From: an uncultured Curtobacterium sp. | GTDB lineage: Bacteria; Actinomycetota; Actinomycetes; Actinomycetales; Microbacteriaceae | DNA: 64,000 nt | Direction of reading: 5' to 3' | Assembly: GCA_913778205.1 (NCBI GenBank) | Contig: CAJYUW010000009.1 | Coordinates: 1-64,000, forward strand | Shown: positions 1-7,712 of the stretch, in pieces | Numbering within the stretch: position 1 is the first letter of the stretch | How the letters are laid out: every line of letters starts with the position of its first letter | Made by a program: the position numbers and the translations under genes | The notes under the pieces: model-generated | Told to the model about the DNA's origin: nothing | What the model saw: only the letters and a program-made list of their open reading frames with translations | The model's database searches: none

Positions 1-359
1 GGAACCAGTTCCGCAGCTTCCCGGGTGAGGTGATCGAGGCGGCCCGGCTCGACGGTGCCCGCGACGTGCGGCTGCTCTGGCAGGTGATCGTGCCGTCGTC
101 GATCGCGCCGATCATGACCATGTCCCTGCTCATCACGATGTGGACCTGGAACGAGTTCCTGCTCCCCCTCGTCCTCATCACGAGCGAGGACCACCGCACG
201 GCCCCGCTCGGCCTCGCGTTCTTCAAGGGGGCGCACCTCACCGACTTCTCGCTGCTGTCCGCGGCCGGGGTGATGGTCGCGCTGCCGATCGTGCTGCTCT
301 ACTTCTTCCTCCAGAAGCGGTTCATCTCCGGGATGCTCGGCGGCATCGCCGACCGCTGA
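1..359 (+). CDS. Carbohydrate ABC transporter permease, MalG type (5' end missing)
   Basis: This is the C-terminal part of an inner-membrane subunit of a sugar ABC importer; the reading frame is open from base 3 to the TGA at 357-359. The EAA loop that docks on the ATPase is visible near the start (EAARLDGA followed by a conserved Pro-rich stretch), then a hydrophobic segment and WTWNEFLLPL, typical of MalG/LacG-type permeases, then a last membrane helix and a short cytoplasmic tail ending in ISGMLGGIADR. The binding protein and partner permease would lie left of the window. The substrate cannot be told from this fragment. Confidence 0.88.
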   Translation, partial: NQFRSFPGEVIEAARLDGARDVRLLWQVIVPSSIAPIMTMSLLITMWTWNEFLLPLVLITSEDHRTAPLGLAFFKGAHLTDFSLLSAAGVMVALPIVLLYFFLQKRFISGMLGGIADR

Positions 360-442
360 CCAGGTGGCGCTCCGCGTACCGCGCGCGCCGGCCCCGACCG
401 CTGACCGGACGGCGCCTAACGCATCGCGCGCGCCCGCCGGCC

Positions 443-476
443 GGGAGGCACGGTGCGGGCCGACACCGCGCCTCCC
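443..476. terminator. Imperfect hairpin of the GGAGGC palindrome family
   Basis: Arms GGGAGGCACGGTG (443-455) and CACCGCGCCTCCC (464-476) pair with one A-C mismatch around an 8-nt loop. It lies about 85 bp behind the ABC permease stop and has no T-tract. It may end that transcript; it also belongs to a set of related palindromes elsewhere in the window (29618, 45834, 49689). The rest of 360-632 shows nothing recognisable until the promoter at 620. Confidence 0.5.
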
Positions 477-619
477 GTCCGATCCGTGGTCACGTGCCAG
501 TCGCGTCCGCGACGGGACGGAGGGCGACCGTCTCCATGCGCTCCGGCCGGACCGCCCGTCAGGTCCGACCCGACGGCGACGGACGCCGGCACGTCCTGGT
601 GGGGCACGGTCGCGGCGGG

Positions 620-625
620 TACCGT
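620..625 (+). promoter_or_regulatory. -10 hexamer TACCGT of a leaderless promoter
   Basis: TACCGT is followed by exactly 7 nt and then the GTG at 633. TANNNT placed 6-7 nt before a start codon is the usual mark of a leaderless actinobacterial transcript. No Shine-Dalgarno sequence precedes the GTG. No clear -35 element is seen. Confidence 0.6.
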
Positions 626-632
626 CGACCCC

Positions 633-1160
633 GTGCAGGGCATCGGGATGATCGACGAGGCGGGACGGCTCCGCCTGATCGGTGCGGGGGCCGCCGGAGC
701 GGCGTTCGGCGTCGTCCTCGTGGTGCTCGTGCTGTCCTCGTGGACGCCCGCGACCACGACCGTCCTGGTGGTCGCCGGGATCCCCGCGGGCGCGGCCGGC
801 GCGGCGATCGGCGTCGTGACCACCCTCCGGTCGTGGCGAGCCGCGGGCGGCTACGAACGATCGGTCGCAGCGCAGCGCTGGGTCGCCGACAACCGGGTGC
901 CCGCGGACGTCCCGGCCGAGGTCTGGATCCCGATGCTGCAGGCCCAGGCCGACCGGGAGGGCGCCGGGTGGGGCAAGGTCGTGCTCGGGACCCTGTGGAT
1001 CGCGATGACGTGGTCGATGCGCGACCAGCACGGGCCGCTCGTGACGACGCTGCTCATCGGGCTCTGGATCGGCATGGCACTGTGGGGCGGCGTGGTCGTC
1101 GTCCCGCGGGCACGCGCGGCGCGGACACTCCTCCGCGAACGGGTCGCGGCGCTCTCCTGA
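633..1160 (+). CDS. Small multi-pass membrane protein, unknown function
   Basis: A 175-residue protein with about four hydrophobic helices: roughly residues 10-32 and 40-65 near the N-terminus, then two close together near residues 115-155. A hydrophilic loop between the pairs carries ADNRVPADVPAEVW. I recognise no family motif or catalytic residue. The frame is open further upstream, to 453, but the GTG at 633 was chosen because TACCGT stands 7 nt before it, and the upstream stretch is Arg/Pro-rich and unlike protein. An ATG at 648 is the alternative. It is monocistronic, between the hairpin at 443 and the aldo/keto reductase promoter. Confidence 0.7.
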   Translation: MQGIGMIDEAGRLRLIGAGAAGAAFGVVLVVLVLSSWTPATTTVLVVAGIPAGAAGAAIGVVTTLRSWRAAGGYERSVAAQRWVADNRVPADVPAEVWIPMLQAQADREGAGWGKVVLGTLWIAMTWSMRDQHGPLVTTLLIGLWIGMALWGGVVVVPRARAARTLLRERVAALS

Positions 1161-1225
1161 CCGTGCGGGACGGAACGTGCCGTCCGCCCTGCGCGCTCGC
1201 CGCGAACCCGGCACGGACGCGTGAC

Positions 1226-1231
1226 TACGCT
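1226..1231 (+). promoter_or_regulatory. -10 hexamer TACGCT of a leaderless promoter
   Basis: TACGCT is followed by 7 nt and the ATG at 1239. It decides the start of the aldo/keto reductase against the in-frame GTG at 1221, which lies upstream of the hexamer and would not be transcribed. Confidence 0.65.
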
Positions 1232-1238
1232 CGGCACC

Positions 1239-2219
1239 ATGCAGAGTCGCTCCCTCGGCCGCACCGGCCGCGCAGTCTCCCCCGTCGGCCTCGGCACCTG
1301 GCAGTTCGGCGGTGACTGGGGTCCCGTCAGCGAGCAGGACGCGAACGCCGTGATGGACGCGTCGGTCGAGGCCGGCGTGACGCTGTTCGACACCGCCGAC
1401 GTCTACGGCGACGGCCGGAGCGAGCAGCTCATCGGCACCTGGCGGGCGTCGAACCCTGACGTGCCGCTGACGATCGCCTCGAAGATGGGCCGCCGCGCCG
1501 AGCAGGAGCCCGCGAACTACGTCGCCGCGAACTTCCGGGAGTGGGTCGACCGGTCGCGGACGAACCTCCGGCAGGACACCCTCGACCTCGTGCAGCTGCA
1601 CTGCCCGCCGACGCCGGTGTTCGAGGACGACGCGGTGTACGACGCCCTCGACGCGCTCGTCGCCGACGGCTCGATCGCCGCCTACGGCGTCTCGGTCGAG
1701 ACCACCGACCAGGCGCTCACCGCGATCGCCCGACCCGGCGTCGCGAGCGTCCAGATCATCCTCAACGCCTTCCGACTGAAGCCGCTCGACCAGGTCCTGC
1801 CGGCCGCCCGGGAGGCAGGGGTCGCCGTCCTGGCGCGCGTCCCGCTGGCATCGGGGCTGCTCTCCGGCAAGTACACCGCCGACACGACGTTCCCCGAGCA
1901 GGACCACCGCAACTACAACCGGCACGGCCAGGCGTTCGACCAGGGCGAGACGTTCAGCGGCGTCGACTTCGAGGACGGCGTCCGTGCCGCCCAGGCGTTC
2001 GCCGCCTCCTTGCCCGAGGGGATCTCGGTCCCGCAGGCGGCGATCGCGTGGGTCATCGCCCAGGACGGCGTCACCGCGGCGATCCCCGGCGCGCGCAACC
2101 CGTCGCAGGCACGCTCGAACGCCGAGGCGGGTTCGCTCCCCGACGTCGACGGCCTCGACCGCACCGTGCACGACCTCTACGACGAGTGGTTCCGCGCCAC
2201 CGTCCACGAGCGCTGGTGA
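1239..2219 (+). CDS. Aldo/keto reductase
   Basis: A 326-residue cytoplasmic NAD(P)H-dependent oxidoreductase of the AKR superfamily, acting on a carbonyl substrate that cannot be predicted. The catalytic tetrad is readable: Asp and Tyr in FDTADVYGDGRSEQLIG, Lys in IASKMGRR, His in LVQLHCPP. The nucleotide-binding end appears as AIPGARNPSQARSNAEAG. The N-terminus MQSRSLGRTG is the usual AKR beta hairpin and supports the ATG at 1239, which also fits a leaderless transcript. The stop overlaps the GTG of the next gene, so the two are probably cotranscribed. Confidence 0.9.
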   Translation: MQSRSLGRTGRAVSPVGLGTWQFGGDWGPVSEQDANAVMDASVEAGVTLFDTADVYGDGRSEQLIGTWRASNPDVPLTIASKMGRRAEQEPANYVAANFREWVDRSRTNLRQDTLDLVQLHCPPTPVFEDDAVYDALDALVADGSIAAYGVSVETTDQALTAIARPGVASVQIILNAFRLKPLDQVLPAAREAGVAVLARVPLASGLLSGKYTADTTFPEQDHRNYNRHGQAFDQGETFSGVDFEDGVRAAQAFAASLPEGISVPQAAIAWVIAQDGVTAAIPGARNPSQARSNAEAGSLPDVDGLDRTVHDLYDEWFRATVHERW

Positions 2220-2797
2220 CCCGCTCCGGGCGCACCGGCCGCGCCCTCGTCACCGCCGCGGCCGCAGCCCTCCTGCTCGCCGGGTGCTCGTCCGGAGCCG
2301 TCGTCGGCACGTCCGCGGGGACCACCACCGACGATCCGCCGTGGCCGGCACCGACCGACCTCACGACCCGCGCCGACGCCGCCGGACTGTCGAACGTGTG
2401 GGGCGAGGCGCTCGCCGAACACGTGCACACGCACCTGACGATCCTCGACGGCGACGAGCCGGTCACCGTCCCCGGGAACATCGGCCACTCCGACCGGGCG
2501 AAGTTCGCCGCGCAGATCCACACCCACGACACCTCGGGGATCATCCACGTCGAGTCGCCGACGAAGGAGTCCTTCGAGCTCGGGCAGTTCTTCGACGAGT
2601 GGGGCGTCTCGCTCGGCCCCGCGCACGTCGGTGGCCTGCGCGGCGACCTCACCGTGTGGGTCGACGGCCGACGCTTCTACGGCAACCCGCGGTCGATCGA
2701 GCTGACGGACCTCCGCCAGGTCGTGCTCGACGTCACGACGATCGGCGAGGCCCCGCACCGGCCGGCCCCCTTCGACTGGCCGCCGCAGTACCACTGA
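2216..2797 (+). CDS. Secreted lipoprotein, unknown function
   Basis: A 193-residue lipoprotein. The N-terminus has basic residues, a hydrophobic Ala/Leu stretch and the lipobox LLAGCSSG, so Cys would be lipidated and the protein held on the outer face of the membrane. The mature part has His-rich strands (EHVHTHLTIL, QIHTHDTSGIIHVES) and a GQFFDEWGVSLG segment, a pattern seen in unannotated actinobacterial lipoproteins and suggestive of metal binding, though that is inference. Its GTG start overlaps the aldo/keto reductase stop (GTGA). It ends in DWPPQYH. Confidence 0.82.
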   Translation: MTRSGRTGRALVTAAAAALLLAGCSSGAVVGTSAGTTTDDPPWPAPTDLTTRADAAGLSNVWGEALAEHVHTHLTILDGDEPVTVPGNIGHSDRAKFAAQIHTHDTSGIIHVESPTKESFELGQFFDEWGVSLGPAHVGGLRGDLTVWVDGRRFYGNPRSIELTDLRQVVLDVTTIGEAPHRPAPFDWPPQYH

Positions 2798-2841
2798 GCG
2801 CGCCGCGCGCCGGGGTCCTCCGCACGAACGCCCGCACGCTC

Positions 2842-2873
2842 GCCCGTCTGCCCGCACGCCCGTCTGCCCGCAC
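2842..2873. repeat. Perfect 16-bp tandem duplication
   Basis: GCCCGTCTGCCCGCAC occurs twice head to tail (2842-2857 and 2858-2873). The second copy runs into the left arm of the long palindrome at 2869. It lies between two convergent genes and codes for nothing recognisable. Confidence 0.85.
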
Positions 2874-2930
2874 AACCAAAGTCACTCCGAACCGAGGGAT
2901 TCCGCAGTTCGGAGTGACTTTGGTTGTGCG
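2869..2930. repeat. Long perfect palindrome, copy A
   Basis: Two 24-bp perfectly complementary arms (2869-2892 and 2907-2930) flank a 14-nt loop. The outer arm is CGCACAACCAAAGTCAC and the inner part TCCGAAC. It lies between convergent genes (lipoprotein and the adenylating enzyme), so it could be a bidirectional terminator, but it lacks a T-tract. A related copy at 41918-41979 keeps the outer 17 bp and differs inside by compensated changes. Confidence 0.9.
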
Positions 2931-2969
2931 AACGGCACCGAGACCGGTCCCGGCGTCGGCAGCGAGCGC

Positions 2970-4544
2970 TCACACCTCCTTCGGCGCGGTCCAGGACACG
3001 TCGAGGTCCCACTCGGTCGCGGCGCCCGGCCCGAGCTGCCACACGTACTCGTTCTTGAGCTTCCGCCCGTCGTCGCGGAACGGCCCGGTGCGGTACGGGT
3101 AGAACGCGACGGTCGGCAGCGTCCCCGGCGGGGCCGTCCGGATCGCGTTCGAGAAATCCTTGTTCAAGCGCCGCAGCTCGGCGACGACAGCGGGGCGGGC
3201 ACCGTCGGCGTCGAACCCGGACGCTCCGGACGCCAGTTGGAACGCGATGTGCAGCTGTCGGTCCCCGCGGTCGTCCTCGTAGCTGATCAGCCGGTGGTTC
3301 TCCACCGCCTCGAGCAGCGCCGGATCGCCGTACACCACGTCCCGCACGACGTCGGGCGCGACCACGGCACCGTTGTAGTCGACGGACAGGTCGGACCGCC
3401 CGTAGTGGAACAGCAGCGGCAGGTCGAGCTCGGCGGAGTCCGCGAGCTCGTCGAACCCGTGCGCGCGGAGCGTCTGCCGCAGCGAACGCATCCGCACGAC
3501 GTGCCCACGGTCGTGGATGTTGTACCGGATCCGCGGGCTGATGTTCTCCGACCGGGCGATCGTGACGACGAGCTCGCCGCGGTCGTTCGTCTCGATGAGG
3601 TACCCGAACGGGTTGAACTGGAACACCATCGGGAGGACGCCGTACTCCCGCTGCCTGGTCAGGGCGTCCGAGAGCGCCGGGGACGCGGCGATCGCCCGCC
3701 GCAGCGCGACCGAGAACGGTGTCTCGATGCCGAGGTTGATCTCCAGGTCGCTCGCTCCGTAGGACCCGAGCACCGCCTGCGCGTACTGCTCGATGTGGGC
3801 GCGCATGTTCTCGCTGATGCCCTCACCACCGAACGCCGCGACGATCGTGTACCGGCTCCAGTCGAGCCGGTCGTCCTCGAACAGCGCCTTGAGGAACGGC
3901 GGGTAGCTGCAGATGATGTACGTGAAGTCGGTGCCGAACTCCCGCATCGTCTGCACGATCTTGTCGCGGTCCGGCCCGATCGACTTGATCATGGACGACT
4001 CGGTGAGCGACGCCGTCACGTTCATGCCGGTCGCCCAGGCGCCGAGCGAGAACGCGTTGAGCACGAACGGCTGCTTCGGCAGGTCCTTCGCCGTGCGGGA
4101 GAACCCGAGCTGCAGCAGCTGCCGCGTCGCCTGCCGTTCGTCGGGACCACGCACCCAGCTCGTCGGCGTCCCGCTCGACCCGCTCGACTCGTCGACCACC
4201 ACGCCCCGTCGCGGCAACCGTCCGTCGAGGCACCGTTCCGGGATGCTCCACCGCTTGACGTACGACTCCTTGTCCATCTCCGGCAGACCCGAGAGCGCGG
4301 CGGCGATCCCGCCTCGGGTGTCCAGCCGGGAGGCACGCCCCTGCTCCGCCAGGAACGCCCGGTACGCGGGCACCCGCCTCGCGGCGCGTTCCGCGGTCCG
4401 CCACGCACGCCACCGTCCGAGGGTCCAGCGCAGCGGCTCGATCCCCGGTGCCAGCAACAGCTTGTGGGTCTGCACCCGCGGCATGAACAGGGCGACGAAC
4501 GTCTCGACCACCCACACCACGGAGAACACGGCCGCGCGCTTCAC
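2970..4544 (-). CDS. CapK/PaaK-family adenylate-forming enzyme
   Basis: A 524-residue protein of the ANL superfamily, in the branch with phenylacetate-CoA ligase, CapK and coenzyme F390 synthetase. These enzymes activate a carboxylate as its adenylate and pass it to CoA or another acceptor. Visible motifs are the P-loop DESSGSSGTPTSW (about residue 115), YGASDLE (the A5-like motif) and NIHDRGHVVRM with its conserved Asp. The N-terminus is hydrophobic, then basic. GTG at 4544 overlaps the stop of the nitroreductase (GTGA), so the two form an operon, divergent from acpS and the carrier-protein genes. The acceptor, and whether it serves that cluster, are unknown. Confidence 0.8.
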   Translation of the reverse strand: MKRAAVFSVVWVVETFVALFMPRVQTHKLLLAPGIEPLRWTLGRWRAWRTAERAARRVPAYRAFLAEQGRASRLDTRGGIAAALSGLPEMDKESYVKRWSIPERCLDGRLPRRGVVVDESSGSSGTPTSWVRGPDERQATRQLLQLGFSRTAKDLPKQPFVLNAFSLGAWATGMNVTASLTESSMIKSIGPDRDKIVQTMREFGTDFTYIICSYPPFLKALFEDDRLDWSRYTIVAAFGGEGISENMRAHIEQYAQAVLGSYGASDLEINLGIETPFSVALRRAIAASPALSDALTRQREYGVLPMVFQFNPFGYLIETNDRGELVVTIARSENISPRIRYNIHDRGHVVRMRSLRQTLRAHGFDELADSAELDLPLLFHYGRSDLSVDYNGAVVAPDVVRDVVYGDPALLEAVENHRLISYEDDRGDRQLHIAFQLASGASGFDADGARPAVVAELRRLNKDFSNAIRTAPPGTLPTVAFYPYRTGPFRDDGRKLKNEYVWQLGPGAATEWDLDVSWTAPKEV

Positions 4545-5578
4545 CGGTCCGCCCCGATCGTCATCGCCGACGCCGGCCGTCGGTGCGCGAGGGGTGGCGG
4601 CGCACTGTGCCCGAACCGGAACAGCATCCAGGCCATCCGCCCGTCGGACTCGTCGACCCCGGCCCGCTCCACGAACGCGGCGTGCGAGCGCGGGTTCGTG
4701 ATGACGGTGCCGAACGGGTGCAGCGCGACGCCCCGCGCGGCGAGGTCGAGCCAGATGCGCATGAACACCCGGCCGGCCTCGACGTACTCGGCGGGCTCGG
4801 AGAACGGCCCCTCCAGCCACCCGAGCTGCCGGACCCCGCGCATGGTCGACAGGTACACGCGCTTGAACAGACCGCCGACCCCCGGCGCCTCCCACAGCCC
4901 GCGGTGCTCCATCGCGAACCGGAGGACCGGTCCGGGCATCAGCATCGTCTCCGCCGACAGGCCGTCGCCCGTCTCCGCTGCCTGCCGCTTCGAGAACCGC
5001 AGCCAGTGCAGGATCTCCTCGTGCACGGCGTCGTTCCGGAGGTCGTCGAACAGCGTCTCCTGGTTCACCCGCACGATCTCGTCCACCGTCGCCCGGTCCG
5101 CCGTGGTCCGGAACCGGTGCCCGGACGCCGCCGCGATCGCCACCGCGGCCGACAGCGCCGCATCGTCGACGAGGGTCGCGTCGTACGGTCTGCGCGAGGT
5201 GCGCCGCGCGGTGAACCGCGCCAGGGCCTCCCGGTCGTCCGCGGTGACCCGGTGCGGACGCAACCCGACCTGCCCGAGCCGGTGCAGGTGGTCCGCCGGG
5301 TCGCGGTCGAGCCGCGTGAAGTCCATCTCGGCGTGGTCGAGGTCCTCGGACACGACGAACCCGTGCGCCCGGGCCACCACGTCGAGCCCGGCGAGGAACA
5401 CGCCGGCGCAGACGTGGCCGAACGGGATCCCGAACGACTCGGCCGGCAGCCCACGCTGCAGGTCGTAGAACAGCGTCGCCGTCCGGTCGTCCTCGACGCG
5501 GAGCACGATCGGCTGCGAGTTGTGCGGTGACGGGTAGTGCCGGGCGTCCTCGACGATGCCGGTCCACGGTGATGCCAT
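4541..5578 (-). CDS. Nitroreductase-fold flavoprotein, Acg-like
   Basis: A 345-residue FMN-dependent oxidoreductase. The N-terminal SPHNSQPIVLRV and the later RRTSRRPYD are the two landmarks of the mycobacterial Acg (Rv2032/Rv3131) type, a duplicated nitroreductase fold. In biosynthetic loci such flavoproteins can dehydrogenate or reduce an intermediate; that role is inferred only. The ATG at 5578 has a good ribosome site (GAGGGGG) and a promoter about 28 nt upstream. It is translationally coupled to the adenylating enzyme downstream and divergent from acpS. Confidence 0.8.
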   Translation of the reverse strand: MASPWTGIVEDARHYPSPHNSQPIVLRVEDDRTATLFYDLQRGLPAESFGIPFGHVCAGVFLAGLDVVARAHGFVVSEDLDHAEMDFTRLDRDPADHLHRLGQVGLRPHRVTADDREALARFTARRTSRRPYDATLVDDAALSAAVAIAAASGHRFRTTADRATVDEIVRVNQETLFDDLRNDAVHEEILHWLRFSKRQAAETGDGLSAETMLMPGPVLRFAMEHRGLWEAPGVGGLFKRVYLSTMRGVRQLGWLEGPFSEPAEYVEAGRVFMRIWLDLAARGVALHPFGTVITNPRSHAAFVERAGVDESDGRMAWMLFRFGHSAPPPLAHRRPASAMTIGADR

Positions 5579-5605
5579 CGTTCCCCCTCGGTGGTCGTGG
5601 CGCCG

Positions 5606-5611
5606 ATGCTA
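5606..5611 (-). promoter_or_regulatory. -10 hexamer TAGCAT for the nitroreductase operon
   Basis: On the minus strand TAGCAT lies about 27 nt before the ATG at 5578, leaving a short leader with the ribosome site GAGGGGG. Together with the acpS promoter at 5658 it makes a compact divergent promoter region. Confidence 0.5.
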
Positions 5612-5657
5612 CCCACACCCCTCCGACGTGCATGCGCCCGGCGACATGCAGGCCGCG

Positions 5658-5663
5658 TAGCCT
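5658..5663 (+). promoter_or_regulatory. -10 hexamer TAGCCT of the leaderless acpS promoter
   Basis: TAGCCT followed by 6 nt and the ATG at 5670; no ribosome site in between. Confidence 0.65.
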
Positions 5664-5669
5664 GACGCC

Positions 5670-6047
5670 ATGACCGCGATCCGGACGGGCACCGACCTCG
5701 CCGACGTCGACGACGTCGTCCGGGGCATCGCAGCGCACGGCGAGCGCTACCTCGCTCGCGTCTTCACGAGCCGCGAGCGCGCCGACACCGGCGACGACCC
5801 GACCCGCCTCGCCGCCCGGTTCGCCGGCAAGGAAGCGGTGGTGAAGCTCCTCCGACCCGCCCGCACCGACACGGTGCCGCTCAGCGACGTCGCCATCGTG
5901 CTCGACGCGGACGGCGCCCCCACCGTCGAGCTCTCCGGCGCGGCCGCCGCGCTCGCCGCGTCGATCGGTTGCGGACCGATCGCGGTGTCGCTGTCGCACG
6001 AGCGGGGTCTCGCCGTGGCGACGGCTGTGGCGCTCACCGACCACTGA
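5670..6047 (+). CDS. acpS: Holo-[acyl carrier protein] synthase
   Basis: A 125-residue phosphopantetheinyl transferase of the AcpS type, which moves 4'-phosphopantetheine from CoA to the conserved Ser of carrier proteins. The N-terminal GTDLADVDD holds the Mg-binding Asp, RFAGKEAVVKLL the catalytic Glu/Lys helix, and SLSHERGLAVATAVA the C-terminal core. The length is normal for the family. It could serve both the housekeeping AcpP (18793) and the carrier protein encoded just downstream at 6136, and its position suggests at least the latter. It has its own leaderless promoter. Confidence 0.92.
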   Translation: MTAIRTGTDLADVDDVVRGIAAHGERYLARVFTSRERADTGDDPTRLAARFAGKEAVVKLLRPARTDTVPLSDVAIVLDADGAPTVELSGAAAALAASIGCGPIAVSLSHERGLAVATAVALTDH

Positions 6048-6123
6048 CCGGTCCCCCACCCGCCGCACGACGGTGTGCGGTTTCGCGCACCCGGAACGCG
6101 GCTTTCCGGGGAGCGTTCCTCAT

Positions 6124-6129
6124 TACGGT
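6124..6129 (+). promoter_or_regulatory. -10 hexamer TACGGT of the leaderless carrier-protein operon promoter
   Basis: TACGGT followed by 6 nt and the ATG at 6136. It sets the start of the carrier protein, excluding the longer frame that opens at 6073, and is the likely promoter for the coupled genes to 10320. Confidence 0.65.
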
Positions 6130-6135
6130 TGCCGC

Positions 6136-6423
6136 ATGGACCAGGAGCAGCAGACCCGCACGACCACCGTCGCGCTCGCCGACCCCTCGACCGAACAGGC
6201 CGTCCGACGCGCGCTCGCCGACCACGGGCGCCTCACCGTCGACGCGTGGGACGTGGCGTCGATCGCCGACCTCTACGCGCACGGGCTGACGTCGCACGCC
6301 ACCGTCAACGTCATGCTCGCGGTCGAGAACGAGCTCGACGTGGAGTTCCCGGACGCCGTGCTCAACCGGTCGACGTTCGCGACCGTGGAGTCGATCGTCC
6401 AGGCCGCCGAGCTGGCGTCGTGA
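6136..6423 (+). CDS. Stand-alone carrier protein (acyl/aminoacyl carrier)
   Basis: A 95-residue four-helix carrier protein, clearly different from the housekeeping AcpP at 18793. The attachment motif is GLTSHATVNVMLAVENEL, with Ser53 in the place of the usual DSL Ser; Asp-Ser-Leu is replaced by Thr-Ser-His. Helix III reads VEFPDAVLNRSTFATVESI. AcpS, encoded 90 bp upstream, is the obvious activating enzyme. Its stop overlaps the start of the acyl-CoA dehydrogenase, which is followed by an amino acid:[carrier protein] ligase, so it most likely carries an amino acid or a product of one. The substrate is inferred from context. Confidence 0.88.
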   Translation: MDQEQQTRTTTVALADPSTEQAVRRALADHGRLTVDAWDVASIADLYAHGLTSHATVNVMLAVENELDVEFPDAVLNRSTFATVESIVQAAELAS

Positions 6424-7712
6424 CCGTCGTCGACGCGACGCCGTCCACCGCGCCCGTGCCGGTGTCCTCGGCGACCGGTCGCGGCGGTTCCGGCCGCCGG
6501 GCCCGCCGTGCGGTGTCCGAGCACCGGACGTCCGACACGGCGTCGGCGGTCACGGGCACCGCTCCGGACGACCGCTTCGCCGCCCGCACCGCGCTCGTCG
6601 CCGACGTCGCGCGGCGGTTCGCCGACGACGTGGACCGAGACGCCCGACCGCCGCGCGAGGCGATCGCCGCCATGCGGGAGCACGGGCTCCTCGCGGCCGC
6701 GGTCCCGGTGGAGCTCGGCGGCGAGGGAGCCACCCTCGCGGAGCTGTCGGTCATCGCGACCGAGCTCGGACGAGCATGCGCCGCGACCGCGATGGTGTTC
6801 GCCATGCACCACGGGCAGGCGATGGCGCTCTGGCGGCACGGCGGTGACGGCGACGGCGTGACCGCGCTGGTCGACCGCGTGCGGGACGGGGCGCTGCTGG
6901 CCTCCTCGACGACGGAGCGCGGCATCGGCGGCGACGCACGCCGGAGCACGTGCGCGATCGAGCCCGACGCGCACGGGCGCATCCGGCTCCGCAAGGACGC
7001 ACCGGTCATCTCCTACGCGACCGAGGCGGACGCGATCCTCGTCACCGCCCGCCGCAGCGTCGACGCGGCGGCGTCGGACCAGCGGGTCGTGGTGTGCCTG
7101 CCGGGGCAGACGACCCTGACGCAGACCTCGACGTGGGACACGCTCGGGCTCCGCGGCACCTGCAGCAACGGCTGGGTGCTCGACGCCGAGACCACGGTCG
7201 ACCACGTGCTGCGCGACGACTACGCCACGGTCAGCGCCCGCACGGTGCTGCCGGTGTCGCACGTGCTCTGGGCCTCGGTGTGGCTCGGCATCGCCGCCGA
7301 CGCCGCCGACCGGGCCCGCGCGGCCGTCCGCCGGCAGGCCAGGAACGCGGTCGGCTCGACCCCGCCCGGCGCCCTCCGGCTGGCCGAACTGCTCGTCGAG
7401 CTGCAGTCCTTCGCCGACACGGTCCGGCACGCGGCGGGCCGGTTCGACACGGTCGCCGAGGACGCCGACGTGCTCGACTCCACCGCGTTCGCGCTCGCCG
7501 CCAACGCGCTCAAGATCGGGGCGTCCGAACGCGTCACCGACCTCGTCACCCGGGCGATGCGCATCGTCGGCATCGGCGGCTACGCCGCCGCCGGTCCGAC
7601 CAGCGTCGCCCGCCACCTCCGAGACGCCCACGGTGCCGCCGTCATGGTGAGCAACGACCGTCTCCTCCACAACGGCGCCGGCATGGCGCTCATGACGGGA
7701 GCACTCCTGTGA
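6420..7712 (+). CDS. Acyl-CoA dehydrogenase-like flavoprotein
   Basis: A 430-residue FAD enzyme of the acyl-CoA dehydrogenase fold. The first 45 residues are a Ser/Thr/Arg-rich extension without homology I recognise; the helical N-domain starts near AARTALVADVARRF, the middle beta domain contains ASSTTERGIGGDARR, and the C-terminal helical domain contains AFALAANALKIGASE and MRIVGIGGYA. In carrier-protein pathways such as pyrrole formation (PltE type) these enzymes oxidise the acyl group while it is bound to the carrier, which fits this neighbourhood. The GTG start overlaps the carrier-protein stop and its stop overlaps the ligase start. Confidence 0.87.
   Translation: MTVVDATPSTAPVPVSSATGRGGSGRRARRAVSEHRTSDTASAVTGTAPDDRFAARTALVADVARRFADDVDRDARPPREAIAAMREHGLLAAAVPVELGGEGATLAELSVIATELGRACAATAMVFAMHHGQAMALWRHGGDGDGVTALVDRVRDGALLASSTTERGIGGDARRSTCAIEPDAHGRIRLRKDAPVISYATEADAILVTARRSVDAAASDQRVVVCLPGQTTLTQTSTWDTLGLRGTCSNGWVLDAETTVDHVLRDDYATVSARTVLPVSHVLWASVWLGIAADAADRARAAVRRQARNAVGSTPPGALRLAELLVELQSFADTVRHAAGRFDTVAEDADVLDSTAFALAANALKIGASERVTDLVTRAMRIVGIGGYAAAGPTSVARHLRDAHGAAVMVSNDRLLHNGAGMALMTGALL

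Noticed and set aside
1221..1238. GTG at 1221 as start of the aldo/keto reductase
   Set aside because: It lies upstream of the -10 hexamer TACGCT and adds residues not found in the family.
2869..2930. Insertion-sequence ends
   Set aside because: There is no transposase frame in or near either palindrome and no target-site duplication that can be recognised by eye.
6073..6135. Extended N-terminus of the carrier protein
   Set aside because: The extra 21 codons precede and include the promoter hexamer TACGGT and resemble no carrier protein.
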